NCBI RefSeq assembly: GCF_000143415.4
Contig: NW_003314297.1
Span: forward strand, 1-64,000
Origin: Selaginella moellendorffii
Lineage: Eukaryota; Streptophyta; Lycopodiopsida; Selaginellales; Selaginellaceae
Direction of reading: 5' to 3'
Length of the DNA: 64,000 nt
Shown here piece after piece: positions 1 through 9,735 of this stretch. The notes under the pieces are model-generated. The model did no database searches. It saw only the letters and a program-made list of their open reading frames with translations, and was not told the origin of the DNA. A program made the position numbers and the translations under genes. The first letter of the stretch is position 1. Each line of letters starts with the position of its first letter.

Positions 1-3000
1 TAACTTTGGTTAGATTCTCAATGGTGGTCCATTATGCTAAGCTTAAGTTAGTACTTTGTTTCCTGGAAGGTTTGCCTATGAAGTGTTGGAAAGGGTTATA
101 ACATTCACTTGTTATGGCTTGTTGATTCATTTGTTAGCACTTGGAGTAGATTGTTGGATGGAGAAGGTGTGAAATTAAGGCATTAACATTGCTAACGTTT
201 ATGTAATAAAAGTGGCATTGTAGTTTCAAGTGACAAGGAATTTTCTTTAGATCTTGAATTTTTATGTCATTTTTTTTATTAATGTTTTGGCTTCACATTG
301 GGTCTTGAAGGTGATTGAAGAAAAATATTAAGTGCAATGTGGATATCCAAAGATGTGGTCTTCATGATTAAACTTTAGATATTCATTTTGCATTTTGTGG
401 ATGTCGGTGTTAGATGTTGGAAATATGAGCAAAATGTTTAATGCTTAGATATATTGTTAGGTCATGAAAACCTATGTTGAGGTTAACCTATATGAAGTTG
501 TTAGTAGGAGGAAGTTGGTTGAGTCTTGAAAATTTGTATTCCTAGACTTATACTCATTTTTCTCTGGGATGGAAAATTTCCCATAAATTTACTTAGACTT
601 TTCCAATGACTGGTCTATTAATTATTTTGCTCGAAAACCATTCCATTTTCATGAGCCAATACAAACTAGTGAAAGGGTTAGAGTTGACTTCAGTTAGCTT
701 TGACATTAATATATAATTTGTGTGGCTAAGACAATTGAGTTGAATAGAGTCTGGAGTTGGTGTAAAAAATTGGCCGTTGTGCTTTTTTAGAAAGGTGACA
801 CTTGTGCTTTTCTTCTGTGGTATTATGCTTGGTGGCAGATTGCACTTTGCATTTCATTAAACTCTATGAGAGTAATGAGCTCTCATTGATCTTGATTTAA
901 TTTTGGTGGCCCTACGCTTTGGTTGAGTATAGTGATGTCCAGCTTAGTTGTTTGAGGCTAAGATGTTAGTACCTATACTATAGCTTTGTCTATGAGGAGG
1001 TTGTGTACCAATATGAGTTCATCTTATGGTTTCACTTTAGTTTCGACTAAGTGTTGATCATGCATAGCTAGCCTCTTCAAAGCATGCTTAAAACTGTTGG
1101 CTAAACGCATTAATGAGTTTATTATGGTTGAATTGGATTCGAGTAGTCATATAGTTCATGCTTATCCATGAACCTTTATCTCATATTTGGGGTATTATGT
1201 TCATACTAGACAAATATATAACTTAATGGCACAATTTTAGTGTTTGAGTCTTGTGAAGGCAAGTTGAATAGTGATTATTAGTTACTTTGCAACTAGTGAT
1301 TATGTGTAGACTTTGTTGAGGACTATTGATACTTGCTTCGCTCGATAATGATTTAATAGTGATGGACTTGCTTTACTGTATGGTGTTGTAGAGGATCATG
1401 AGCATATTGACTCTACTTTTATCAATATCATTTTGTTATATTTAGTCCGTGGTATTAGATTTCATTGACTCTTGGATGTGATGAATCACTCTTTGATGAT
1501 GTGTTATTTGTAGCTGAGTATTGTTGAAGAACTGATCTCGAATATTAAGTATAGTATCTTCAACTTTGGTTAGCTTAGTTGCTAAAGAGTTTTGAGTGGT
1601 GATTCACTCTTACTTTCTTTTAGCTTTATTCTGGTGTTAATAGCATTGAAGTGATGCTCTATTGTTGACATTATTGACATTGAGATTCGAGTGAGATGAG
1701 ATGTCTCTCTGTAAATTAATATTGAGTTTCATTAATCTCGATGCATATAATGTTAATGCTTGGGCTGTAGATTTATGTTATTGACATTCGTGCATTTGCT
1801 AGTTAGCAACTGTATTAACGTTCAAATAAACTGAGTGGCAAGTTGAGTTAGTTGTGTTCTAGATAAGATTGTTTAGTAAGGGTTGAGCTTTAAGTTTTCC
1901 TTGAAAAGTGATTTAATTGTGAACTATGCTAACTTTACAAGAGGAAGAGTTAGAAATTGATATCGGAATGTTTAAATCTTTATTGGATTTAAGTTGGGAT
2001 ATATCGATCATTGATGATTTCTTTTGTGCTTATTATAAAGTGAGTTACGTCTTAATATGAGTGGATTCATGGAAGATCGATTTAGTAGTCACTTGTTAAG
2101 CATAGCTTTGTTATGCTTGACTTTTGGATTGATGTAAAAATGCTCTTTATTATCCTTATATTATGAAGTTTAACTTATGGATGTGTTAAAGAGGATATTG
2201 TGGGTTGTACCATGATTTTTTCTTTAGCATTGAAGTTGGTTCATGTGAGATTCATGATCATTGTTAGGCAAAACTTGACTATATACTTTTTCGAAATTTT
2301 AGTTCTTTGAGTTTTATTCTCATTATTCCATTTGTTAGGAGTTGTTGGGGAAGGTATTTGGCTCATTAATTTTGATATTGAAGTTAGTATTTGCATTTGG
2401 TAATCATTAGTGATGATTGACTGTCATCTAGAATAGTTGATTATCCTTATCAAAGATTTTGCTAGATTATTATTGGTGTTGAATGATTTGTCATTCTTCA
2501 TGATGGTAAATTGTTTCTTTAATAATGATTATGCATCTCTCTATTGATGAGATGATTGATGATCTTTCATGATAATTAGTTATTCTCTTTGATAGTTTAT
2601 AGTTTTTTGTATTACAACATGTTTTTTGTGGTTTGCTTTGTATTGGTCTCTTGGGTTTGAGATATCCCTAGAATATTGCTAATGCTTGGTGTTGATCAGA
2701 ATTTATTTAGGTTGACTAATGTGATAGTTAGCATGAACGAGTGTTTGTTAGTCTTACCATATTTATTCTGTTCTGTTGATTGTTGCTTGAGTTAGCTTTG
2801 ATAGATTAAAATATTATTTCCTTTAGGTGATACATTTGTGAGTATTTTTCTTATCTATTAGTGATACTTTGTGTTCTTTAAAATTGTCTTTCATAAATTG
2901 TTTAACATACTATCTACAATATTTGATAGTTAAGTTTTATATTAAATTTTCTTGATGATACACTAGCTATTGAATATTATTAAATGGTTAATCTTATGCT

Positions 3001-3580
3001 TTCCAACTATAGTGATCTTGGTAGTTACTTCCTATAATTCTTGTTTATCAGATAATAACTTACTTGGAATACTTTGTATTGTAATCTAAGATTTAATCAC
3101 TGATAATTAAACCTCTAAGATATCATTGTCTTTGACTTTGATATTGTTCATCTATTGATCTTTAGGTTTGGGCCAGTATAGGCAAACTGGCTTCCGCACT
3201 TCGTGTGTATAGTGAAATCTTTAGTTATGGGGTAGCTATTGTCGACTGGTCATATCATCCGTCTCTCTGTCAATGTTCCTTATTCCATTAAAAGGGCATG
3301 ACCTTGTAAACAACTCTAACTGCCTGTTTATAGTAGTTTATTTAAAACTTATCGAAGGGTTTAGTTTCTTTGCTCATGAGGGTTGGGGCCTTTAACTTCT
3401 TTCTTTATGTCCCTACGGGCAAGGGCATATCACACTTTTGTAAGCTAGGTGATACCCAAAGCAGCAAGGGTGGCTAACTCTATTGGTCATTTCCTTATCA
3501 GTGACAACCAAAATGTGTTTGAGTTAGTAATGCATCCGTGTTAGACGAAAAAATTACCTTAACTCATTTAAGTTAGTACA
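1..3580 (+). mobile_element. Old non-coding LTR element (LARD), internal region, 5' part missing
   Basis: This GT/AT-rich stretch has no long ORF. It matches 10920-14590 almost end to end, for example in the phrases 'ccattatgctaagcttaagtt' near the start and 'ttgggccagtataggcag' near 3170 and 14185. It is therefore the internal region of an older copy of the element at 8558-15861. Differences are mostly C-to-T or G-to-A, as expected for a methylated, ageing repeat. Its 5' LTR lies before the window. It is interrupted at 3580 by the gypsy element and resumes at 7441. No protein is encoded, so the copy is non-autonomous. Confidence 0.8.
3576..3580. repeat. Target-site duplication (left), GTACA
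   Basis: GTACA lies directly before the gypsy 5' LTR and again directly after its 3' LTR at 7441-7445. The related young LARD copy has the uninterrupted sequence (GTGCA at about 14592), which is a paralogous empty site. Confidence 0.85.
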
Positions 3581-3955
3581 TGTCAGGAATCCCCCAATTC
3601 TTGCTACATTCCTGACTCTCACCAGATTCCTGACCTGCAGACCACATTCCTGACTCTCGAGACATTTCCCTATTCCTGACTCTCGAGACACTTCCCTATT
3701 CCTGACTCTCTGATTCCTGAGTCTCGAGCCACATTTCTGATGATGAGGTGGTGCCTCCTCGACCTCAGCTATATTTAGGCCGTCCTCAATCCAAGAGTGG
3801 TGGAACTTTATCAACCTACAGTATATATAGGTTAGCTTTGTTCCATTTCTCCACAATCTGAATCAACACCAATCTAAGGCTTCTTTTTTCTTTCCATTAG
3901 CTTTTCTCTTTGTCTTTTACATTTTCCAGTCTTGATCTTGTTGGGGGTCTTGACA
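3581..3955 (+). repeat. 5' LTR of gypsy element
   Basis: The 375-bp sequence has TG...CA ends. From about 3648 onward it is repeated at 7131-7440. Its first half contains imperfect tandem copies of an ATTCCTGACTCTCGAGACA-like unit. A TATATATA motif near 3823 could be the promoter. No TGG-type tRNA primer site is evident right after it (the sequence begins GTTTGATTCAG). Confidence 0.8.
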
Positions 3956-4049
3956 GTTTGATTCAGATTATGTTTTTTACTTTTTCTTTAGCTTGTTTCG
4001 ATTGTTTGATTGCTTTTGTCTTTTTTCCCCTTTTTCTTTCTTCTTGCCA

Positions 4050-5021
4050 ATGGAGTCTCCAAGCCATCCTAATTTCTTTGCCGAAGTCCTTGCAAAAATC
4101 CAGTCTGAGAATACCGAGCTAAAGGCGACCCTTCTTCGCATGCAGCAGGGGCTTGCTTCACTTTCAGCTCAAGGATCCAGCAAAGTTCCTGAACCGAAGG
4201 TGAGTTTCCCGGCGAAATTTTCAGGCAAGCGTTCGGAGCTTCGCGGATTTCTAAACCAGATGGAGCTGATCTTTGCACTTCAACATCGGCGGTACCCCAC
4301 TCCTGAGTCTCAAATCGGTGCGATTGGGATGTTGCTCGAAGGTGCAACTTTGTCATGGTTTTCTCCTCTTGTGGAGAAGAGCATGAAAGGGGTCGTGGTT
4401 CTGGAGCTGATGGATTTTCAATTGTTCAAAGAGAAGCTCGAAGCATGTTTTGGCGAGACAGATCGGGTTCGGGCTGCTACCACAAAAATGAGATGTCTCT
4501 CTCAGGGGTCTCGTCCTACCTCGATCTATGCTGCAGAGTTCCAACTCCTTGCCTTGGACACTCAATGGGATGAGCGGGCCCTGATTGACTAATTTCGTTT
4601 CGGCCTCAACAACGGTGTCAAGGATTTGTTGCTCACCATGGAGGATCCCAAAGACCTATCAGACGCCATCAACAAAGCTGTTTGATGTGACAATCGTCTC
4701 TTTGAACGTCGTCAGGAAAGTCGCCGTGCCGCTGTTTTTCCGTCCCAAACTCAGGAATCCCAGCTCGAGTCTTCGGGGCATACTCCTGAACCTACTGCTC
4801 CGGTCCCGATGGATATTTCTGGTACTCCCCGACTCATTAGAGGGAAGTTGAGTCTTGCTGAGAAGCAATGTCGAATATCTCATAATCTTTGCCTCTACTG
4901 TGCTGATCCTAATCACAAAGCAGCTGTGTGTCCCAAAAAGCCTCCCCGACTGCTCGAGTTCACTCTGCCTCAAAATCCACCTCTGTTGCAGTCGGGAAAC
5001 GACCCTGTCAAAATACAGTAG
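4050..5021 (+). pseudogene. gag pseudogene with CCHC zinc knuckle
   Basis: The frame starting at ATG 4050 (MESPSHPNFF...) reads a typical plant gypsy Gag. It has an N-terminal coiled-coil-like stretch, a retrotrans_gag-like capsid region, and a C-X2-C-X4-H-X4-C knuckle (CLYCADPNHKAAVC) encoded at about 4888-4930. The frame is broken by TAA at 4590-4592 and TGA at 4683-4685; both are one C-to-T change from a sense codon (CAA, CGA). The same frame continues after both stops, so they are late lesions. Confidence 0.8.
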
Positions 5022-5437
5022 GAGCTATCTGTTTGGACTCCCCGAATAAAAATCACTTTTCTTCTTTATCAAGCTCCTCACCACCTTTCATCAAAGCCAC
5101 CACCAATTCCCGCAACTTTTGCGTCCCATGTCTCATTTCTTTCACCAGACAATCAGGACTCAAGGCTCTAGCGCTACTGGACTCGAGTGCAACTTCCTGC
5201 TTCATGGATATGGACTTTGCTGCCCGACATCACATTCCTCTTTCTCCAACCATATGGGATCTAAGGGTTGAAGGCATCGGCGGGCATTTTGTGTCTCCAT
5301 CTTCTGGACTTAGGGAAACGTTGCCCGTTCGAGTATACATCGGGTCCACCGTCACTAATATCGCTTTCAACATCATCAACAACAAGTCCTCCTCTGTGGT
5401 GCTCGGTCTTCCTTGGTTCCAACTACATCGGCCTTAA
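4928..5437 (+). pseudogene. Retroviral-type aspartic protease pseudogene
   Basis: This lies in a different frame from gag and continues the polyprotein. It contains ALLDSSATSCFMD, corresponding to the catalytic D-[ST]-G-A motif of retropepsins with the glycine replaced by serine. Downstream, VVLGLPWF matches the conserved flap and C-terminal region of gypsy proteases. A frameshift from gag and the altered active site indicate decay. Confidence 0.7.
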
Positions 5438-5671
5438 ATCTGTTGGAAGGAATTACAGCTCATCTCTCCCACATCACCATCTCCCACGGCTTCCCCTGCT
5501 GTTCATCGAGTCCGAATCAGGAAAAGTTCCCTAAACTCAAATTAGGGTTCTGTTCCTGACTTTACGAAGTTTTCACCCTCTTCTTTTTCCTCTCTTCCAT
5601 CTTACACTGGATAGTATCCTCATCTCATCATTCCATTTAGTCCTACACCTCCTTCTATCTCCACAATCACT

Positions 5672-7100
5672 ATGAAAGAACTCCTTCATGAAGAATTTAT
5701 TTTCCTTTTTGCTTTGCATGTTTCTCCTGTCAGTCTTCCTGAGAAGTATCATGATTTTGGGGATGTGTTTGACAAGAAAAAAGCTAGTGTATTGCCTGTT
5801 CATCGGCCTTATGACTGTCCCATTGATTTACAGGAAGGAGCGTCACCTCCGTGGGGGCCTATCTACGGGTTATCCCCGTTCGAGCTTAAGGCCCTCAAAG
5901 AGTACGTGGATGAGAACCTTGCCTCGGGGTACATTCAGCATTCGCAGTCCCCGGCTGGAGCACCTATCTTCTTTGTCAAGAAGAGGGAGTTTGCGGCTAG
6001 TCATCGACTACCGAGGTTTGAACAAGGTGACTGTTTGGAACCGTTATCCGCTACCCCTGATCTCGGACCTATTGGAACGCCTCGGCGGTGCCCGCTTCTT
6101 CACCAAGATTGACCTCCGTGGAGCATACAACCTGATCCGGATCCGGCCTGGTGATGAATGGAAGATTGCGTTCCGAACCCGCTATGGCCACTTCGAATAC
6201 ACTATCATGCCATTTGGCTTGACAAATGCTCCAGCAGTTTTCCAACATATGGCGAACAACGTCTTTCGGGAGTTTCTTGATCAGATGGTGATCGTCTACC
6301 TCGATGACATCCTCATCTACTCAAAAACTCAGGAGGAGCACGACGAACATGTACGCAAGGTGCTGGCGAAGCTGCGAGAACACGGCCTATACGCGAAGCT
6401 TGAGAAATGTTTTTTCGATCAGCAGTCTATGGAGTTCCTTGGATACATTGTCACTTCTGAGGGTATCACGATGGATCCTGCCAAAGTCAAGACTATTCTC
6501 GAATGGGAGTCTCCACAATCAATGTCGGACGTTCAGGTTTTCCTTGGCTTCGCCAACTTCTACCGCAAATTCATTGATTACTACTCTGACATTGTCCTTC
6601 CTCTCACGCATCTCACTCGCAAGGATGTTCCCTTCTCTTGGTCTGCTGCTACCCAGCAGGCCTTCGACACACTCAAGGTGGCCTTCAGTTCTGCTCCCGT
6701 CTTGATCCATGCTGATTCCTCACAACCTTTCTTCATCGAGGCTGACGCCTCCGACTTTGCCATCGGTGTTGTGCTGTCTCAACTCGGAGTGGATCAAGAA
6801 CTTCATCCGGTCGCTTTCCATTCTCGGAAATTCTAGCCTGCGGAGATCAATTACGAAATCCACGACAAGGAGCTCCTTGCCATCATGGATTCCTTTGGAG
6901 AGTGGCACCGTTTCTTGGAAGGGGCGGGCCATCAAACAACAGTCTGGACGGATCACAAAAATCTCGAGTACTTTGCCACTTTCCGAGTTTTAAGCCGTCG
7001 TCAAGCAAGGTGGGCACAATTCCTAAGTCGGTTTGACTTTGTTATCAAGTACAGACTTGGAAAGCTTCAAGGCCTTCCTAATGCTCTTTCAAGGCGCTCC
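5672..7100 (+). pseudogene. Reverse transcriptase-RNase H pseudogene (gypsy pol)
   Basis: The RT N-terminus (fingers segment near GPIYGLSPFE) is in one frame up to about 5990. A frameshift then moves the reading to the frame containing VIDYRGLNKVT, MPFGLTNAPAVFQ and the catalytic YLDDILIYS at about 6298. RNase H follows (FIEADASDFAIG, then [11 protein letters not shown] and TVWTDHKNL). A TAG at 6834-6836 interrupts RNase H and is one C-to-T change from CAG. The remainder stops at a tether-like ALSRR segment; no H2C2 or DDE integrase follows before the LTR. Confidence 0.85.
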
Positions 7101-7130
7101 TATCTCAATCTCAGGCCTAGTAATCCTGCC

Positions 7131-7440
7131 ATTCCTGACTCTCGAGACATTTCCCTATTCCTGACTCTGGAGACACTTCCCTATTCCCGACTCTCTGATT
7201 CCTGAGTCTTGAGCCACATTCCTGATGATGATGTGGTGCCTCCTCGACCTCAGCTATATTTAGGCCGTCCTCGATCCAAGAGTGGTGGAGCTTCATCAAC
7301 CTATAGTATATATAGGTTAGCTTTGTTCCATTTCTCCACAATCTGAATCAACACCAATCTAAGGCTTTTTTTTTCTTTCCACTAACTTTTCTCTTTGTCT
7401 TTTGCATTTTCCAATCTTGATCTTGTTGGGGGTCTTGACA
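7131..7440 (+). repeat. 3' LTR of gypsy element, 5'-truncated
   Basis: This is collinear with about 3648-3955 of the 5' LTR, ending in the same GGTCTTGACA. The first part of the LTR is missing and pol sequence abuts it. The internal deletion therefore removed integrase and the LTR start together. Confidence 0.8.
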
Positions 7441-8557
7441 GTACATTTCTCACATAGTGTGATCACAGTGAACTTTTAATAGAGTTGTTTCTTTGGCGGT
7501 AGTCTAAATTAGAGTATGCATCGATGAGGATATCGATCTTCCTTAAAGGGGGAAGAGTGTCGCAAATGTGACTTTGGGTATCAAAAATTAACTGTCAGCT
7601 AGTCTACCACAATAGCAAAAGGTCGGTATTGTTGAACTCTTTATCAATCCCTCTTGTGGTAGTGGAGTTAATTGGGCATTTCAAGTGTGCTTAGATCGGA
7701 CGAACATAAGGACGGAATTCCTACGTGCTATTAACTAAGCATACTTAGTCTGGTAAGAAGTACTATTTAGTGACAAAAACCCTCATATATTGAGATTAGT
7801 CCTTCAATATCATTGGATGATAGCTTACCGTATCTACCAAACACCCTCGCTATTATACCCTTTGTGTTAATCTCATTCCGGTACCAAATGTTTATTTATG
7901 GAAAGTGTCTAGATTTACAAATTTGGCATATCTATGTTTTGAATACAATGGTGTTCGTCCCGTATCCAAATTCACAATATAAGTACATTCTATATTTAAT
8001 AAGTTTTGAGTTTATCTTAGAGACTAATTCCTAGTACTAAAGGTGGCTAAAGGTGAATGCCCAAAGGGTGTGTTCCTCCGAAGGGGGGGCATTGTAGGGG
8101 GTTCCAAATGTATAGTAAGGATAGTGGGTAGGTTAGGTATAGTCGACCAACATAAAGCATAATGCAACTCTTATTTGTATGCCTGTCCTTGTTTTGTGTT
8201 CGACTTAGATCTAAGCCCAAGTTCCATATCATCTTAGTTGGTGGAGTATCTATATCCTCACATTAGGCCAATAGTATGTTAAATAGCACTAGACTCTATT
8301 TAACTTTGTTTTGCATGATGGTCCTAGCATTGGGATGCTAGATGCTCTATGATTGTTCCAAGTCATTCCGTGCTTTTATCCCTTCGCTCCTTGGGCTGAA
8401 TACTTAAGAGTCACTCCATACTCCAATTCCTTCACTCCTTAACTCCATGCTTAGGAGTTTGGCTTCGTTCCTTCATTCAATGGCCCAAAGCCCTAAAACT
8501 CGGGTTCTGCACCACTGTCCTTTAAACACGTGGCATGTGGTAGGTGATATATGACAT
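7441..8557 (+). mobile_element. Old LARD: 3' internal end and first part of its 3' LTR
   Basis: 7441-7557 matches 14592-14708, including a degraded polypurine tract (aaagggggaagag). The old 3' LTR starts at 7558 (TGTCGCAAATGTGACTTTGG) and runs to 8557, where the young element interrupts it; the last 92 bp are at 15862-15953. The old LTR lacks the duplicated first 16 bases seen in the young LTRs. C-to-T decay is heavy. Confidence 0.8.
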
Positions 8558-9722
8558 TGTCGCGCATGTGAAGTGTCGCGCATGTGACTTCGGGTATCGA
8601 AAGTTACCTGTCGACTAGTCCTTACGGACACTCTTACCTTACTACCACGATGGCAGGAGGTCGGTATTGCTGGACCCTTTATCAGTCCCTCTTGTGCTAG
8701 TGGAGTTAACTAGGCATTTCGAGTGTACTTAGACCGGACGAGCATAAGGACGGAATTCCTACGTGTTATTAGCTAAGCATACTTAACCCGGTAAGGAGTT
8801 CCCGTCTCGTTTTGTCTTGCACTTGCTAGTGACAAGAACCCTCGCGTATTGAGATTAGTCCCTCAATATCGCTACATGATAGCTTACCGTGTCTGCCAAA
8901 CACCCTCGCTATCATGCCCTTTGTGTTAGTCTCATTTCGGTCCCAAATGCTATTTATGGAAAGTGTCCAGATTTGCTCATTTGGCATATCTACGGAATGT
9001 AGAGATCGTCCTGAACACAATGGTGTTCGTCCTGTGTCCAAATTCGCAATCTAGGGACATTCCATATTTAGTAAGTTTCGAGCTTGTCCCAGAGACTAAC
9101 TCCTGATACTAAGGGAGGCTTGGGGTGAAAGCCCAAAGCGTGTGTTCCTCAAGGGGGGGGGGGGGCTGTGGGGGGTTCCAAATGTATAGTAGGGATAGTG
9201 GGTAGGTCGGGCATGGCCGACCAATCTGAGGCATAGTCTAGCTCCCGCTTGCGTGCCTGTCCTTGTTCTGCGTCCGGCTTGGGTCTAAGCCCAAGTTCCA
9301 TTCCATGCTAGTTGGTGGAGTACCCATGTCCTCGCGTTAGGCCACCGGTATGCCAAAATAGTGCCAGACTCCGTTTGGCTCCGTTTTGCTTGCTGGTCCT
9401 AGCATTGGGATGCCGGTTACTCTAGGACTGTTCCAAGTCGCTCCGGGCCCCTGTCCCTTCGCTCCTTGGGCTTTATGCACGGGAGTTGCTCCGTGGTTCG
9501 GTTCCATCACTCCTTGGCTCCATGCTTAGGAGTTTGGCACTGTTCCTTCGTTCAGAGGCCCAAGGCCCTGAACCTTAGGTTCCTATGGACACGTGGCATG
9601 GACACGTGGCATGTGACATGTGGCATCTGTCACGTGGCACAAAGAGGGTTTAGGTTTCGCTTCGTGGTGTTATCCTATGGTAAATCACCATAGGATAAAG
9701 GGTCAAAACCACGTGCGCTACA
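8558..9722 (+). repeat. 5' LTR of young LARD
   Basis: It starts TGTCGCGCATGTGAAG and ends GTGCGCTACA. The first 16 bases are tandemly duplicated. It contains a poly-G run near 9151-9163 and a hairpin near its end. Compared with the 3' LTR it carries an extra copy of a short 'gacacgtggcatg' unit near 9590-9610. Confidence 0.85.
9670..9698. repeat. Perfect 12-bp inverted repeat (hairpin) near LTR end
   Basis: TTATCCTATGGT, a 5-base spacer (AAATC), then ACCATAGGATAA. The same structure is intact in the 3' LTR (15809-15837) and persists with one mismatch in the old LTR remnant (about 15901-15929). Confidence 0.85.
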
Positions 9723-9724
9723 TT

Positions 9725-9735
9725 TGGTATCAGAG
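9725..9735 (+). promoter_or_regulatory. Primer-binding site, initiator tRNA-Met
   Basis: TGGTATCAGAG begins two bases after the 5' LTR. It is the classic plant LTR-retrotransposon primer site, complementary to the 3' end of initiator tRNA-Met including CCA. The initiator tRNA gene in this same window (45763-45834) would leave one mismatch, because its acceptor stem reads CTCCGAT rather than CTCTGAT. Confidence 0.85.

Larger units (their letters stand above)
3581..7440 (+). mobile_element. Degenerate Ty3/gypsy retrotransposon, internally deleted
   Basis: The element is flanked by perfect GTACA duplications, begins TGTCAGGAATC and ends GGTCTTGACA. Inside are relics of gag with a CCHC knuckle, an aspartic protease, reverse transcriptase and RNase H, in the Ty3/gypsy order. 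After RNase H (about 7100) the sequence passes directly into a 5'-truncated 3' LTR, so integrase, any chromodomain and the start of the 3' LTR are deleted. Several stops and frameshifts are present. This copy cannot encode its own mobilisation. The chromovirus lineage is plausible for such an element in a lycophyte but cannot be tested because the C-terminal end of pol is gone. Confidence 0.85.

Noticed and set aside
9150-9165. Poly-G run in the LTR as a candidate G-quadruplex
   Set aside because: A single uninterrupted run cannot be assigned a specific structure from sequence alone, and its length may be a sequencing artefact.
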